The notes beneath the pieces are model-generated. The model did not search any database. It saw only the letters and a list, made by a program, of their open reading frames with translations, and was not told the DNA's origin. From positions 62,001 through 126,000 of the forward strand of contig CAZVKL010000001.1 in NCBI GenBank assembly GCA_964627845.1: DNA of 64,000 nucleotides, in the 5' to 3' direction. Position numbers and translations under genes: made by a program. This DNA comes from DUUI01 sp964627845 (GTDB taxonomy: Bacteria > Bacillota_I > Bacilli_A > Erysipelotrichales > Erysipelotrichaceae). Shown one piece after another: positions 9,392 through 18,312 of the stretch (positions are counted from its first letter, which is position 1; each line of letters begins with the position of its first letter).

Positions 9392-9703
9392 ATGAACGCT
9401 TGTTTCTTAATTGGAAAGCTTGTAGAGAAACCAGAAATCAAAACAACCGCTTCTGGATTAAAGATGGCTCAACTTTTAGTTGATGTTGAAAAGAACTTCA
9501 GAAACCAAAATGGTGAGTTAGAGATTGAGCGCTATGCCTGTACAATCTGGAGAGCGGTTGCTGAAACGGTCATTGATACATGTCAAGAAGGTGACATTAT
9601 TGCTGTTCGTGGACGTCTTCAAGCCAATAATTACACAACAAAAGATCAAATCGAACGATACAACTGTGAGATCATCGCAGAGAATGTATCAATTGTTCGC
9701 TAA
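9392..9703 (+). CDS. ssb: Short single-stranded DNA-binding protein without acidic tail
   Basis: OB-fold ssDNA-binding protein of 103 residues. It shows the SSB N-terminal motif MNACFLIGKLVEKPEI, the strand motif FRNQNGELEIERYACTIW and the GDIIAVRGRLQANNY turn. It ends right after the OB fold (ENVSIVR) with no linker and no acidic DDDxPF tail, so it cannot make the usual partner contacts. This resembles short accessory SSBs such as those used in transformation or plasmid maintenance. The main SSB would be expected elsewhere with rpsF and rpsR. GGGGAAAG lies before the ATG. Confidence 0.88.
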   Translation: MNACFLIGKLVEKPEIKTTASGLKMAQLLVDVEKNFRNQNGELEIERYACTIWRAVAETVIDTCQEGDIIAVRGRLQANNYTTKDQIERYNCEIIAENVSIVR

Positions 9704-9730
9704 ATGAAGGGATGCTCTCCCTTCATTTTG
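9702..9730 (+). terminator. Terminator after ssb
   Basis: 11-bp perfect stem (9702-9712 with 9718-9728), loop of 5, followed by T-rich sequence. It overlaps the ssb stop codon. Confidence 0.85.
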
Positions 9731-9737
9731 TTGTTTA

Positions 9738-9746
9738 TGCTATAAT
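9738..9746 (+). promoter_or_regulatory. Extended -10 promoter for the thyA operon
   Basis: TGCTATAAT, a full extended -10, with no clear -35. The transcript would begin about 8-9 bases before the thyA ATG, so the leader is very short and holds only a weak GGTGA. Confidence 0.7.
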
Positions 9747-9761
9747 TTTGTTGGTGATAAT

Positions 9762-10631
9762 ATGAAAGAATATCTAGATTTATGTCAAAAAGTGTTGGAC
9801 TTTGGTGAACAAAAATCAGATCGTACCGGTACAGGGACTATCTCTTATTTTGGCCACCAAATGCGTTTTAATCTTCAAGATGGTTTCCCAATGATGACCA
9901 CAAAAAGACTTTATTACAAAGCTGTTTTTCATGAACTTTTATGGTTTATTTCGGGTTCAACGAATATTACTTATTTAGTTAGAAACAATGTCAGAATTTG
10001 GAATGAATGGGCTTATGAACGCTTTACTCAAAGTGAAGATTATCAAAATGAAACCATGCAAGAATACATCAATAAAATTAAAGAGGATGATGCATTCGCA
10101 CAAAAACATGGGGAACTAGGTCCTGTTTATGGAAAACAATGGCGTGATTTTAATGGTGTCGATCAACTTCAAAATGTGATTGATTTGATTAAACATAATC
10201 CTGATTCACGACGCATTATCTTAAGTGCTTGGAATCCTTCTGAAATAGACCAAATGGCACTACCTCCTTGTCATCTGTTGATGCAATTTTATGTATCAAA
10301 TGATAAGAAACTCAGTTGTCAATTATATCAACGCTCTGGTGACATTTTCTTAGGTGTTCCGTTTAATATTGCGAGTTATGCATTATTAGTTCATTTAATA
10401 GCAGATCTATGTAAACTAGAGGTTGGGGATTTTGTTCACACAATTGGGGATGCCCATATTTATAACAATCACATTGATCAAGTTAAGACTCAGTTAACTC
10501 GTGACCCTTATCCATTATGTAAGATAAAAATATTAAATCACCATGATACAATCGATTCGTATAAATTTGAAGACATAAAAATAGAGGACTATCAATATCA
10601 TCCAACGATTAAAGCGGAGATATCTGTCTAA
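9762..10631 (+). CDS. thyA: Thymidylate synthase
   Basis: Converts dUMP to dTMP using methylene-tetrahydrofolate. 289 residues with the active-site Cys170 in ALPPCHLLMQF, the folate/dUMP signature WNPSEIDQMALPPCH, and RSGDIFLGVPFNIASY. It is first in a compact operon with dihydrofolate reductase next, which regenerates the folate it oxidises. The stop codon overlaps the dfrA start (TAATG). Confidence 0.97.
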   Translation: MKEYLDLCQKVLDFGEQKSDRTGTGTISYFGHQMRFNLQDGFPMMTTKRLYYKAVFHELLWFISGSTNITYLVRNNVRIWNEWAYERFTQSEDYQNETMQEYINKIKEDDAFAQKHGELGPVYGKQWRDFNGVDQLQNVIDLIKHNPDSRRIILSAWNPSEIDQMALPPCHLLMQFYVSNDKKLSCQLYQRSGDIFLGVPFNIASYALLVHLIADLCKLEVGDFVHTIGDAHIYNNHIDQVKTQLTRDPYPLCKIKILNHHDTIDSYKFEDIKIEDYQYHPTIKAEISV

Positions 10632-11101
10632 TGTTAATTATAGTAGCGGCGATTGGAAAGCAAGGACAACTTGGTCTAAATAAAGTCATGGCATGGCATA
10701 ATCCTGAAGACCTTCATTTTTATAAGAACTTAACGCTTCATCAAAAAGTGGTATTTGGGCGAGTCACCTATGAGAATCTGCCAACCACACTCCCTGATCG
10801 AGAAGTTTACTTAGTATCAAAAAATCCGATTGAGAATGATCGAGTTCATCATATTTCGGATTTTAAAAAGTTTTGTCAAGATCACCAAGAGAGTGACGAG
10901 GTTTATTATATTTGTGGAGGCGAGACTATTTATCGACAAGCATTGCCATATGCGAATGAATTTTATCTTTCAATGATTGATTATAATGGTCCTGCTGATA
11001 CATATTTTCCAGAATTTACAATTCATGAATTTGATGTAGAAATTATAAATTTTGAAACGTTTGAATTATATCACTGTAAGCGAAAGGGTCAAACTCGCTA
11101 A
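10631..11101 (+). CDS. dfrA: Dihydrofolate reductase
   Basis: Reduces dihydrofolate to tetrahydrofolate, closing the thymidylate cycle with ThyA. 156 residues. Recognisable elements are AAIGKQGQLG, the substrate loop WHNPEDLHFYKNLT with the conserved acidic residue, the VVFGRVTYENLP cofactor helix and CGGETIYRQAL. It is moderately divergent from model enzymes. One-base overlaps join it to thyA and scpA. Confidence 0.93.
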   Translation: MLIIVAAIGKQGQLGLNKVMAWHNPEDLHFYKNLTLHQKVVFGRVTYENLPTTLPDREVYLVSKNPIENDRVHHISDFKKFCQDHQESDEVYYICGGETIYRQALPYANEFYLSMIDYNGPADTYFPEFTIHEFDVEIINFETFELYHCKRKGQTR

Positions 11102-11823
11102 TGTCATTTGTAGTAAATATCGATGAATTTGAAGGTCCACTAGATCTAATGTTGTTTCTGATTAGGGAGAACAAGTTAGATCTTTTCGATTTGGATTTAG
11201 TGACTTTGACCAATCAATATATTTCATTTATTCATCGTGCAGTAGATCAACAACTGGTTGTTGCTAGTGAATACTTAAGTGAAATGGCTTCCCTGATTGA
11301 ATTAAAGTCAAGACGCTTATTGCCAAGACCGACAACCATTGAAGAAGATCAAGAACAGCTCAATGATCCTCGATCACTTGTTTCAAGGTTATTGGAGTAT
11401 CAACGCTTTAAAGAGGCATCGTTGGATTTATCGAAACGATTCATAGAACGTCAACAAAAAGTTAATCTCTTTAACACTTCATCTGTTTTCTTACAAGAGA
11501 ATCAACAAGAAGTTGTTTATCAACACGATATTTATGATTTGATTAAGGCGATGAATAAAGTGATTGCCAGACAACGGGCAACACAGATGGCACAAGTTAC
11601 GTATACTAAAACGGAGTATTCGATTGATGATCGTATTGAAGCCATTCGTTATCAAATGAAGAATAAGAAAGACTCATTCAAATTGTCCGATCTATTTGAA
11701 CAAGAAGACAATTTGGAGTTTAAAATCGTCACCTTTTTAGCAGTGTTAGATATGATTTTAATGAATGAATTAATATACAGTATAAATGAAAGCACCAGTG
11801 AAATTGCTTTAAAAGGAGTTTAG
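11101..11823 (+). CDS. scpA: Segregation and condensation protein A
   Basis: Kleisin subunit of the SMC-ScpAB condensin. 240 residues. The N-terminal SMC-neck-binding part holds FEGPLDLMLFLIRENKLDLFDLDLVTLTNQYISFI, followed by the SLIELKSRRLLP helix, a variable linker and a C-terminal winged helix (FLAVLDMILMNELI). scpB follows with no gap, as in most relatives. Confidence 0.96.
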   Translation: MSFVVNIDEFEGPLDLMLFLIRENKLDLFDLDLVTLTNQYISFIHRAVDQQLVVASEYLSEMASLIELKSRRLLPRPTTIEEDQEQLNDPRSLVSRLLEYQRFKEASLDLSKRFIERQQKVNLFNTSSVFLQENQQEVVYQHDIYDLIKAMNKVIARQRATQMAQVTYTKTEYSIDDRIEAIRYQMKNKKDSFKLSDLFEQEDNLEFKIVTFLAVLDMILMNELIYSINESTSEIALKGV

Positions 11824-12357
11824 ATGCAAAAATTACAACAACAAGTCGAAGGTTTAATCTATATTTCAGCAGACGATGGAATTTCTTTTGAACATCTCCT
11901 TACTATCACTGAAGCAAAGGAAGATGATTTGAAACAAGCATTAGAACAACTGATGGTTAAGCATAATGATTCGAATTCTGCTTTAGAATTAGTGGATTAT
12001 GGTCATAAGTATCACTTTATTACAAAACCTGAGTTGTTTGAATTGATTGCTAAATACTTGAATCTTAGTAAGATTAAACAACTGTCTCAATCAGCGTTAG
12101 AGACCCTTGCTATCATCGCTTATAAACAACCGATTACTCGGATAGAAATTGAAGAGATTCGTGGTATTGGAAGTGAAATCACCTTAAGAAAATTAATGGC
12201 GGCTGATCTCATTAAAGAAACTGGTCGGTTAGAAACACCTGGACGACCTATTTTATATGGTGTTTCAGAATCGTTCTTAGACACCTTCCAAATGGTTTCC
12301 TTAGATGAGTTGCCAGAAATAAAAAGTGACGAAGAAAGTCAGCAGGAGTTATTTTAA
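11824..12357 (+). CDS. scpB: Segregation and condensation protein B
   Basis: Winged-helix dimer that binds the ScpA kleisin in condensin. 177 residues with tandem winged helices and the signature SQSALETLAIIAYKQPITRIEIEEIRG (roughly 92-118). It starts directly after the scpA stop, with AAAGGAG upstream, and overlaps rluB by one base. Confidence 0.96.
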   Translation: MQKLQQQVEGLIYISADDGISFEHLLTITEAKEDDLKQALEQLMVKHNDSNSALELVDYGHKYHFITKPELFELIAKYLNLSKIKQLSQSALETLAIIAYKQPITRIEIEEIRGIGSEITLRKLMAADLIKETGRLETPGRPILYGVSESFLDTFQMVSLDELPEIKSDEESQQELF

Positions 12358-13085
12358 TGAAACAACGATTACAAAAAGTAATGGCCCAGGCAGGGATTGC
12401 GTCAAGGCGTAAAGCTGAAGAAATGATCTTAAATAATGAAGTTAAAGTGAATGGAAAGATTGTAAACGAATTAGGAACTCAAGTTGATGAGAATGATACG
12501 ATTCTAGTGAATAACAAACCGATAAAGTTTGAATCCAAAGTTGTTTATATGATTAATAAACCCACTTCCGTTTTAAGTGCTAGCAGTGATGATCGCGACC
12601 GCAAAGTCGTGGTTGATTTAATTAAGGATCATCGAAGACTTTATCCTGTTGGCCGACTAGATTATCATTCGACGGGATTATTATTAGTGACCAATGATGG
12701 CGAATTTTCTCAACAAATTATTCATCCTTCATCACAGGTATCTAAAGAGTATCATGTTAAAATTCGCGGGACATTAACAAAACGAGATATTGAACTGTGT
12801 GAGAATGGACTTAAAACAAAAGAGGAACAGTATCGACCAGTAAAAATAAATAATGTTAGAATCGACGCTGAGAAAAAGGTGACACATTTTGATATGACTT
12901 TATATGAAGGTAAGAACAGACAAATACGCAAAATGATGGAATATCTACATCATGATGTCTTGAAGTTACATCGATTCAGATTAGGCCCTTTACAACTGGG
13001 TAATTTAGCTTCCGGGACTTATCGACTACTTAATGAAGAAGAAATTAAACGATTACTCGCTTCAGCAAATAGAAAGAGAAAATAA
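12357..13085 (+). CDS. rluB: rRNA pseudouridine synthase RluB-type
   Basis: Makes pseudouridine in 23S rRNA helix 89/90 (RluB/RsuA family). 242 residues: an S4 RNA-binding domain (QRLQKVMAQAGIASRRKAEEM) then the catalytic domain with GRLDYHSTGLLL carrying the catalytic Asp, and KNRQIRKMMEYL. The scpA-scpB-rluB order is the standard Firmicutes one. One-base overlaps on both sides indicate translational coupling. Confidence 0.94.
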   Translation: MKQRLQKVMAQAGIASRRKAEEMILNNEVKVNGKIVNELGTQVDENDTILVNNKPIKFESKVVYMINKPTSVLSASSDDRDRKVVVDLIKDHRRLYPVGRLDYHSTGLLLVTNDGEFSQQIIHPSSQVSKEYHVKIRGTLTKRDIELCENGLKTKEEQYRPVKINNVRIDAEKKVTHFDMTLYEGKNRQIRKMMEYLHHDVLKLHRFRLGPLQLGNLASGTYRLLNEEEIKRLLASANRKRK

Positions 13086-14566
13086 TGATTAGTGTTAATG
13101 AATTATTTCAAACCGATATCTATCCAGAGATAATTTTAGAAGATGTGATGGATGACTCTCGTCATCAAGTTAAAAATAGTATCTTCTTTTCGTTACAAGG
13201 CTTAACTCATGATGGGCATGCCTTTATCAATCAAGCCATTTCAAATGGTGCGATTGTGATTGTGCATACGCGTGAACTTAAGAATAAAAAAGATGGGATT
13301 CTGTATATCCATGATCCCAAACTAAATGAAAATTACGCGACTTTAGTGAATCGTTTCTATGATGATCCAAGTTCAAAACTAAAATTAATTGGTGTCACAG
13401 GCACCAATGGGAAAACGACAACAGCGATATTAGTCAATCATATTTTAGAGCCAGACATAAAAGCGGGCTATATGGGATCATTAGGCGTCTTTTATGATGA
13501 TTTAGTCTTGGATTCCGCTTTAACAACCAACACGTTGGTTGGGAATCTAAAACATCTAAATGACATGGTAGAGGCAGGGGTTAAAATTTGTGCCATGGAA
13601 ACTTCTTCACAAGGAATTGATATGGGTCGTATTGAAGGACTTCAATTTGAAAGTGGTATCTTTACGAATTTAACTCAGGATCATCTTGATTACCATCTTA
13701 ATATGGAATCGTATTATCAAGCTAAGAAAAAGTTATTTAAACAAATTGATTATACTAAGAAAGCTGTTATTAACATTGATGATTTATATGGAGCACGATT
13801 AGCTAAAGAAATTGTAAATCCTGTCATTTCAATCTCAAGTCAAGACGCTTCAGCAGATGTCTATATTTCTAATATTGAAGTAGATATGGATCATAGTCGA
13901 TTCAGCTTGACCATCGATGAGGATGTTTATAACTATCAGACCAACTTGTTAGGTCGATACAATATTTTTAATTTAGTTCAAGCCATGGTCGTCAGTCATA
14001 TTCATGGGATTGAATATGAAGATATGATTGAAAAAGTAAAGAATATCCCTGATATTGGTGGACGAATGCAGGTTGTTAATTCAGAATTTGGCTTCAAAGT
14101 GATTATTGATTTTGCGCATTCACCTGATTCGATGGAGAAAATACTTGAATTCACTCAATCAACTTTAGACATTAATGGAAGAATTATCTCGATTTTTGGT
14201 TCAGCTGGTAAGCGTGATAAATCGAAACGTAAAATTATGGGAGAGGTTGCTGATCAATACAGTGATTTAATCTATTTAACTGAAGATGATCCGCGTGATG
14301 AGAAGGTTTCTGATATATGTATGGAGATTGCTTCTGGAATCTTTAGTAACCCTTATATTATTGTTGAATCACGGATAATGGCGATCCATTTGGCCATTCA
14401 ATCGGCAACCAAAGATGATATAATTGTGATAATGGGTAAAGGAAATGAGAACACGATGGCAATCGGCTACCAAGTCATTGCGCACCCAACTGATTATGAA
14501 ATCGTGATGGATGCTTTAGAAGAGCTAAGAAAGGATACTTATGAACAAAACGAATCAATACATTGA
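13085..14566 (+). CDS. murE: UDP-N-acetylmuramyl-tripeptide synthetase (MurE-like)
   Basis: Mur ligase that adds residue three of the peptidoglycan stem peptide. 493 residues with the three Mur domains: N-terminal UDP domain (MDDSRHQVKNSIFFSLQG), ATP domain with GVTGTNGKTTT at about 109, the carbamylated-Lys segment YYQAKKKLF, and the C-terminal domain with DDPRDE at about 401. The DxPR form favours meso-diaminopimelate over lysine as substrate. Some family motifs are changed: SSHAL is SSQGI and GKGHE is GKGNE. It sits in an operon with no other wall gene. MurE is the most likely identity, but altered specificity is possible. Confidence 0.85.
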   Translation: MISVNELFQTDIYPEIILEDVMDDSRHQVKNSIFFSLQGLTHDGHAFINQAISNGAIVIVHTRELKNKKDGILYIHDPKLNENYATLVNRFYDDPSSKLKLIGVTGTNGKTTTAILVNHILEPDIKAGYMGSLGVFYDDLVLDSALTTNTLVGNLKHLNDMVEAGVKICAMETSSQGIDMGRIEGLQFESGIFTNLTQDHLDYHLNMESYYQAKKKLFKQIDYTKKAVINIDDLYGARLAKEIVNPVISISSQDASADVYISNIEVDMDHSRFSLTIDEDVYNYQTNLLGRYNIFNLVQAMVVSHIHGIEYEDMIEKVKNIPDIGGRMQVVNSEFGFKVIIDFAHSPDSMEKILEFTQSTLDINGRIISIFGSAGKRDKSKRKIMGEVADQYSDLIYLTEDDPRDEKVSDICMEIASGIFSNPYIIVESRIMAIHLAIQSATKDDIIVIMGKGNENTMAIGYQVIAHPTDYEIVMDALEELRKDTYEQNESIH

Positions 14567-15188
14567 CCACACATTATTAAAACCGGAGGCAACCAGTGAC
14601 CAAATTAGAAAGCTTTGTTTAGAAGCAAAAGAACATGAATTTGCGTCAGTTATGGTTAATTCAAGCTTTGTGCCAGTGTGCGTTGAAGAACTAAAGGATA
14701 CGGATGTTAAAATCGCCACCGTTATTGGCTTTCCTTTAGGGGCCTGTAATACCCATGCTAAAGTAGAAGAAGTCAAACAAGCGCTCAAAGATGGAGCGAA
14801 TGAGTTTGATATGGTAATTAATATTGGCAAACTTAAAGAAGGTAAACTAGACGAAGTGACCCAAGAAATCAAAGACATTAAAGCAGCCATTCCTGAAGGC
14901 ATGTTACTCAAAGTTATTATTGAGACCTCATTATTATCAAAACAAGATAAAATCAATGCTTGTCAATGTGTGAGTGATGCTCAGGCAGATTATATTAAAA
15001 CATCAACTGGATTCTCTACTGGAGGTGCTACAGTTGAAGATGTTTCCTTATTAAGAAAACATGTTTCAAAAGACATTAAAGTTAAAGCGTCAGGTGGTGT
15101 TAAGACCTATGACGATCTTGTTAAAATGGTTGAAGCAGGCGCAGAAAGAATTGGCACAAGTAGTGGTGTCGAGCTTATGCAAGGTTAA
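14541..15188 (+). CDS. deoC: Deoxyribose-phosphate aldolase
   Basis: Cleaves 2-deoxyribose 5-phosphate to acetaldehyde and glyceraldehyde 3-phosphate in deoxynucleoside catabolism. 215 residues with the Schiff-base Lys in YIKTSTGFSTGGAT, the second Lys in KVKASGGVKTYDD and the Asp in EFDMVINIG. It overlaps the 3' end of murE by 26 bases, with AAAGGA before the ATG. Phosphopentomutase (48907-50103) supplies its substrate and the BMP transporter may supply nucleosides. Confidence 0.96.
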   Translation: MNKTNQYIDHTLLKPEATSDQIRKLCLEAKEHEFASVMVNSSFVPVCVEELKDTDVKIATVIGFPLGACNTHAKVEEVKQALKDGANEFDMVINIGKLKEGKLDEVTQEIKDIKAAIPEGMLLKVIIETSLLSKQDKINACQCVSDAQADYIKTSTGFSTGGATVEDVSLLRKHVSKDIKVKASGGVKTYDDLVKMVEAGAERIGTSSGVELMQG

Positions 15189-15218
15189 AATAAGATTTAG
15201 AACACCAATAAATATGTT

Positions 15219-15247
15219 TTGACAGAGTTCAACGAAAGTTGTATAAT
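15219..15247 (+). promoter_or_regulatory. Consensus promoter for rpsU
   Basis: TTGACA (15219-15224), 17-base spacer, TATAAT (15242-15247). This is a perfect housekeeping promoter and fixes the rpsU start downstream of it. Confidence 0.93.
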
Positions 15248-15276
15248 TGGTATGCTTGTGTGAAGGGAGGGTTGAG

Positions 15277-15468
15277 ATGCCTAGAGTAGTTGTAAAAGAA
15301 AATGAAGCTTTAGATGACGCGCTAAGACGTTTTAAGCGCCAAGTTTCAAGAAATGGTACCCTTGCTGAAGCACGAAAGAGAGAGTATTATGTGAAGCCTG
15401 GTGTGAAGCGTAAGTTAAAATCTGAAGCGGCACGTAAAGCAGCACGCAAAAATAAACGTAAACGTTAA
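15277..15468 (+). CDS. rpsU: 30S ribosomal protein S21
   Basis: Small-subunit protein S21, 63 residues, strongly basic. The family motif VVVKENEALDDALRRFKRQVS opens it and a Lys/Arg tail closes it. The start is MPRVVV at ATG 15277, after a GGGAGG ribosome binding site; a longer frame would start inside the promoter -10. It has its own terminator. The deoC-rpsU-phoH order is close to that of Bacillus, but yqeY is absent. Confidence 0.97.
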   Translation: MPRVVVKENEALDDALRRFKRQVSRNGTLAEARKREYYVKPGVKRKLKSEAARKAARKNKRKR

Positions 15469-15473
15469 ATTTG

Positions 15474-15500
15474 AAGATCACTTGAATGTGGTCTTTTTTT
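15474..15500 (+). terminator. Terminator after rpsU
   Basis: 8-bp stem with one G-U pair (15474-15481 with 15488-15495), 6-base loop and a run of seven T. Confidence 0.85.
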
Positions 15501-15535
15501 GAATTTCGTGATAATCTTAAAAAGAGGTGAAAAAT

Positions 15536-16468
15536 TTGGTAGAAACAAAACAGATTGACTTAAACTTAAATAATACTCAATTAGCCCAACTACATGGTCC
15601 TAATGATGAATACTTACAATATTTAGAAAACTACTTTGAGATTGAATTGTTTTCTCGAGGACAACAATTAGTCATCACTGGTGAGCCAGAAATCATTAAT
15701 CAAGTACAACTTGTTCTTGATAAAATGATTGATGCACTGACAAAGAATGATGAACTGTCTTTAGGTCAAATCAAACAATTCAGTATGAATAATAAACCAT
15801 TACAAATAAGCACTAAACCAATCACTTATACTGTGAGCGGAAAGCACATTTATCCTAAAACAAAAGGTCAACAAAATTTAGTAAATGCCATGCAAGATCA
15901 TGATATGGTATTTAGTTTAGGTCCAGCAGGAACAGGAAAAACGTTCTTAGCGGTAGCCTATGGTGTCAAACTACTAAGAGAAAATAAAATTAAACGAATT
16001 ATATTAGTGAGACCAGCTGTTGAAGCAGGGGAATCCTTAGGCTTCTTACCTGGAGATTTAAAAGAGAAAGTTGATCCTTATTTACAACCACTCTATGATG
16101 CACTCAATCTTTTATTAGGGTCAGAATCAGTCTTAAAGTATATCGAAAAAGGAATCATTGAAATCGCCCCACTAGCTTATATGAGAGGACGTACCCTAGA
16201 TGATGCCATGGTTATTTTAGATGAAGCTCAAAATACGACGAAAGCTCAAATGAAAATGTTCTTAACTCGTATGGGTTTTAATTCCAAAATGATCATTAAT
16301 GGGGACATTACACAAATCGATTTAAAGCATCCAAGTGATTCAGGATTATTAGAAGCCATCTCAATTTTAAAGAATATTAAAGAAATTAGTATTTTTGAAC
16401 TGGGATTAGAAGATATAGTCCGGCATGCATTAGTCTCGAAGATTTTAAAACGATATCAAGGAGCGTAG
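15536..16468 (+). CDS. phoH: PhoH-family P-loop ATPase
   Basis: Cytoplasmic PhoH-like ATPase; the exact role in RNA metabolism is unsettled. About 310 residues: an N-terminal KH-like part, then the P-loop domain with GPAGTGKTFLAVAYG near residue 137 and the Walker B VILDEAQNTT. TTG 15536 is chosen as start because GAGGTGA lies 5 bases upstream; GTG 15527 would overlap that site. In relatives ybeY follows phoH directly, but here the two-component and phosphate genes follow. Confidence 0.92.
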   Translation: MVETKQIDLNLNNTQLAQLHGPNDEYLQYLENYFEIELFSRGQQLVITGEPEIINQVQLVLDKMIDALTKNDELSLGQIKQFSMNNKPLQISTKPITYTVSGKHIYPKTKGQQNLVNAMQDHDMVFSLGPAGTGKTFLAVAYGVKLLRENKIKRIILVRPAVEAGESLGFLPGDLKEKVDPYLQPLYDALNLLLGSESVLKYIEKGIIEIAPLAYMRGRTLDDAMVILDEAQNTTKAQMKMFLTRMGFNSKMIINGDITQIDLKHPSDSGLLEAISILKNIKEISIFELGLEDIVRHALVSKILKRYQGA

Positions 16469-16469
16469 A

Positions 16470-17135
16470 ATGATAAAAATATTAATCATAGAAGATGAAG
16501 ACAGTATAAGACGATTGATTCGCTATGATTTGAAAGTCAGTGGTTATGAAGTTGAAAGCGCAAGTGATGGGCTAGAAGGATTAGAATTAGCTTTAAACAA
16601 TCACTTTGATGTCATCATTGTTGATTGGATGCTTCCATCTAAGGATGGCTTATCCATTGTTAAAAAACTAAGAGCGTCTAAGATAAATAGCATTATTATT
16701 ATGTTAACTGCCAAAGATGAAGAAACCGATATCTTAGAAAGTTTTGAAGCCGGTGTCGATGATTATATCACTAAACCATTTTCACCACGTCAGCTTCAAG
16801 CTCGCATTACTGCACATCTAAGACGATTAGTGACAGATGATTCATTTCAAAACGACTTAGGGAATGTCGACATAAATCGTAATTTACATGAAGTATCAGT
16901 AAATAATACCATCATTAACCTGACCAAGAAGGAATATGATTTATTACTCTATTTAGTGGATCATAAAAATCATGTATTATCACGTGAACAAATCTTAAAT
17001 GAAATATGGAATTTTGATTATGACGGGGATACTCGCATTGTGGATGTGCATATTTTTAAATTACGCTCCAAATTAGAAGATGCTGATTTCACAATTGAAG
17101 CAATGCGCGGAGTAGGCTATGTTCTCAAAATTTAA
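16470..17135 (+). CDS. phoP: OmpR-family response regulator, PhoP-like
   Basis: DNA-binding response regulator, 221 residues. The receiver domain has acidic pocket EDED, phospho-acceptor Asp52 in VDWMLPS, the Thr in LTAKDEE and Lys in YITKPF. The C-terminal winged helix has LLLYLVDHKNHVLSREQIL and TRIVDVHIFKLRSKLE. It starts one base after the phoH stop, with AAGGAG upstream. The kinase overlaps it by 17 bases and pstS follows, so it is the likely activator of the Pho boxes found at 18309 and 24784. The phosphate role is inferred from this context. Confidence 0.9.
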   Translation: MIKILIIEDEDSIRRLIRYDLKVSGYEVESASDGLEGLELALNNHFDVIIVDWMLPSKDGLSIVKKLRASKINSIIIMLTAKDEETDILESFEAGVDDYITKPFSPRQLQARITAHLRRLVTDDSFQNDLGNVDINRNLHEVSVNNTIINLTKKEYDLLLYLVDHKNHVLSREQILNEIWNFDYDGDTRIVDVHIFKLRSKLEDADFTIEAMRGVGYVLKI

Positions 17136-18312
17136 TCATATTAAAGTGAGTTTAGTACTCTTAGGGATTTTACTTTGTATTATCCCATTTTCTTTTGACC
17201 ATAAAGAAGAGTTAATGATATTAACCGTCGTATTAATCGCGTTTATACTAATTTCATATTTATTTCTACCCAAGAAACAACCCGAATTAAAAGATCGGAT
17301 CGTTGAATTAGAGATCCAAAACATGATGCTTCTCTCTCAACTGGATGAATTACTGGTCTCATTACCTGTTCCATTGGTGGTGATTGATAATAATTTAAAT
17401 ATCCTTGTTTCAAACTTAAGTTTTAAACAAATATTTCCTACCTTTAAGACGGATTTAAAGGATATTGAACATTCAATTAAGAAAGCCATTAATCAAGCCT
17501 TATTAAGCAGTGGTTCAACTCGTCAAAACATTTTTCTTAATGGACGAGAGTACGTCTTAATTTCTAATCACTTAACGTTTAATCGACAAATCTCAACCAT
17601 GCTTTTATTTAATGATGTCACTGCTTATATGGAAACCCAAAAAGCTCAAAAACGGTTTATTGCGGATGCATCCCATGAATTAAAAACGCCAATTACATCG
17701 ATCTTAGGGATGAGTGAAATTCTAAGTACACGAAATGTTGACGAAAAAACATCGAAGGAATTCTATCAACAAATAAATAAAGAGGCCATTCGACTTCAAA
17801 ATATCGTGTCTGATTTATTGGAATTATCTAAATTATCAAGTAATCGAATTATACTGAACTATTCAAGTTTTGATTTTTCTGATTTAGTCAAAGACGTTTA
17901 TCATAGTTTAAAAAATCAGTTCATAAATAAAGGGTTGGTTTTTATTTATGACTTTGTTCCAAAACACGTCTATTTAGACTATGATAAAATGCATCAAGTC
18001 TTTACAAACCTTTTAGCCAACGCCATTACCTATTCAGACAAAGGGAAAATCTCCTTAGAAGTAAACCTTAGTCATAACCAATTTGAAATGAAATTAAAAG
18101 ATGAAGGGATCGGCATTGAGGCCAAGCATATTCATCATCTCTTTGAACGTTTTTATCGAATCGATTCATCCAGAACAAGGCCTTTGGGTGGATCAGGATT
18201 AGGGTTAAGCATTGTTAAAGACATTGTCGATGCTCATCATGGACAAATTGACATTATTAGTGTGCCTCAAGAAGGAACGGAAATCGTTGTCACAATTTCT
18301 AATCAAAGTTAA
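17119..18312 (+). CDS. phoR: Sensor histidine kinase, PhoR-like
   Basis: Membrane histidine kinase of 397 residues. Two hydrophobic segments (about 9-25 and 32-50) are separated by only a few residues, so there is almost no extracellular sensor domain. A PAS-like region (about 80-170) follows, then HisKA with phospho-acceptor His186 in ADASHELKTP, and an ATPase domain with NLLANAITYSD, DEGIGIE and GGSGLGLSI. It probably senses phosphate through PstB/PhoU rather than directly, as in other PhoR proteins. It overlaps phoP and is followed by the pstS promoter. Confidence 0.9.
   Translation: MFSKFNHIKVSLVLLGILLCIIPFSFDHKEELMILTVVLIAFILISYLFLPKKQPELKDRIVELEIQNMMLLSQLDELLVSLPVPLVVIDNNLNILVSNLSFKQIFPTFKTDLKDIEHSIKKAINQALLSSGSTRQNIFLNGREYVLISNHLTFNRQISTMLLFNDVTAYMETQKAQKRFIADASHELKTPITSILGMSEILSTRNVDEKTSKEFYQQINKEAIRLQNIVSDLLELSKLSSNRIILNYSSFDFSDLVKDVYHSLKNQFINKGLVFIYDFVPKHVYLDYDKMHQVFTNLLANAITYSDKGKISLEVNLSHNQFEMKLKDEGIGIEAKHIHHLFERFYRIDSSRTRPLGGSGLGLSIVKDIVDAHHGQIDIISVPQEGTEIVVTISNQS

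Noticed and set aside
9525..9707. Alternate-frame 60-codon gene inside ssb
   Set aside because: It overlaps the SSB OB fold in another frame with no start signal; ssb is clearly the coding frame.
15247..15276. Longer N-terminus for ribosomal protein S21
   Set aside because: It begins on the last base of the perfect promoter; S21 starts at MPRVVV after GGGAGG.
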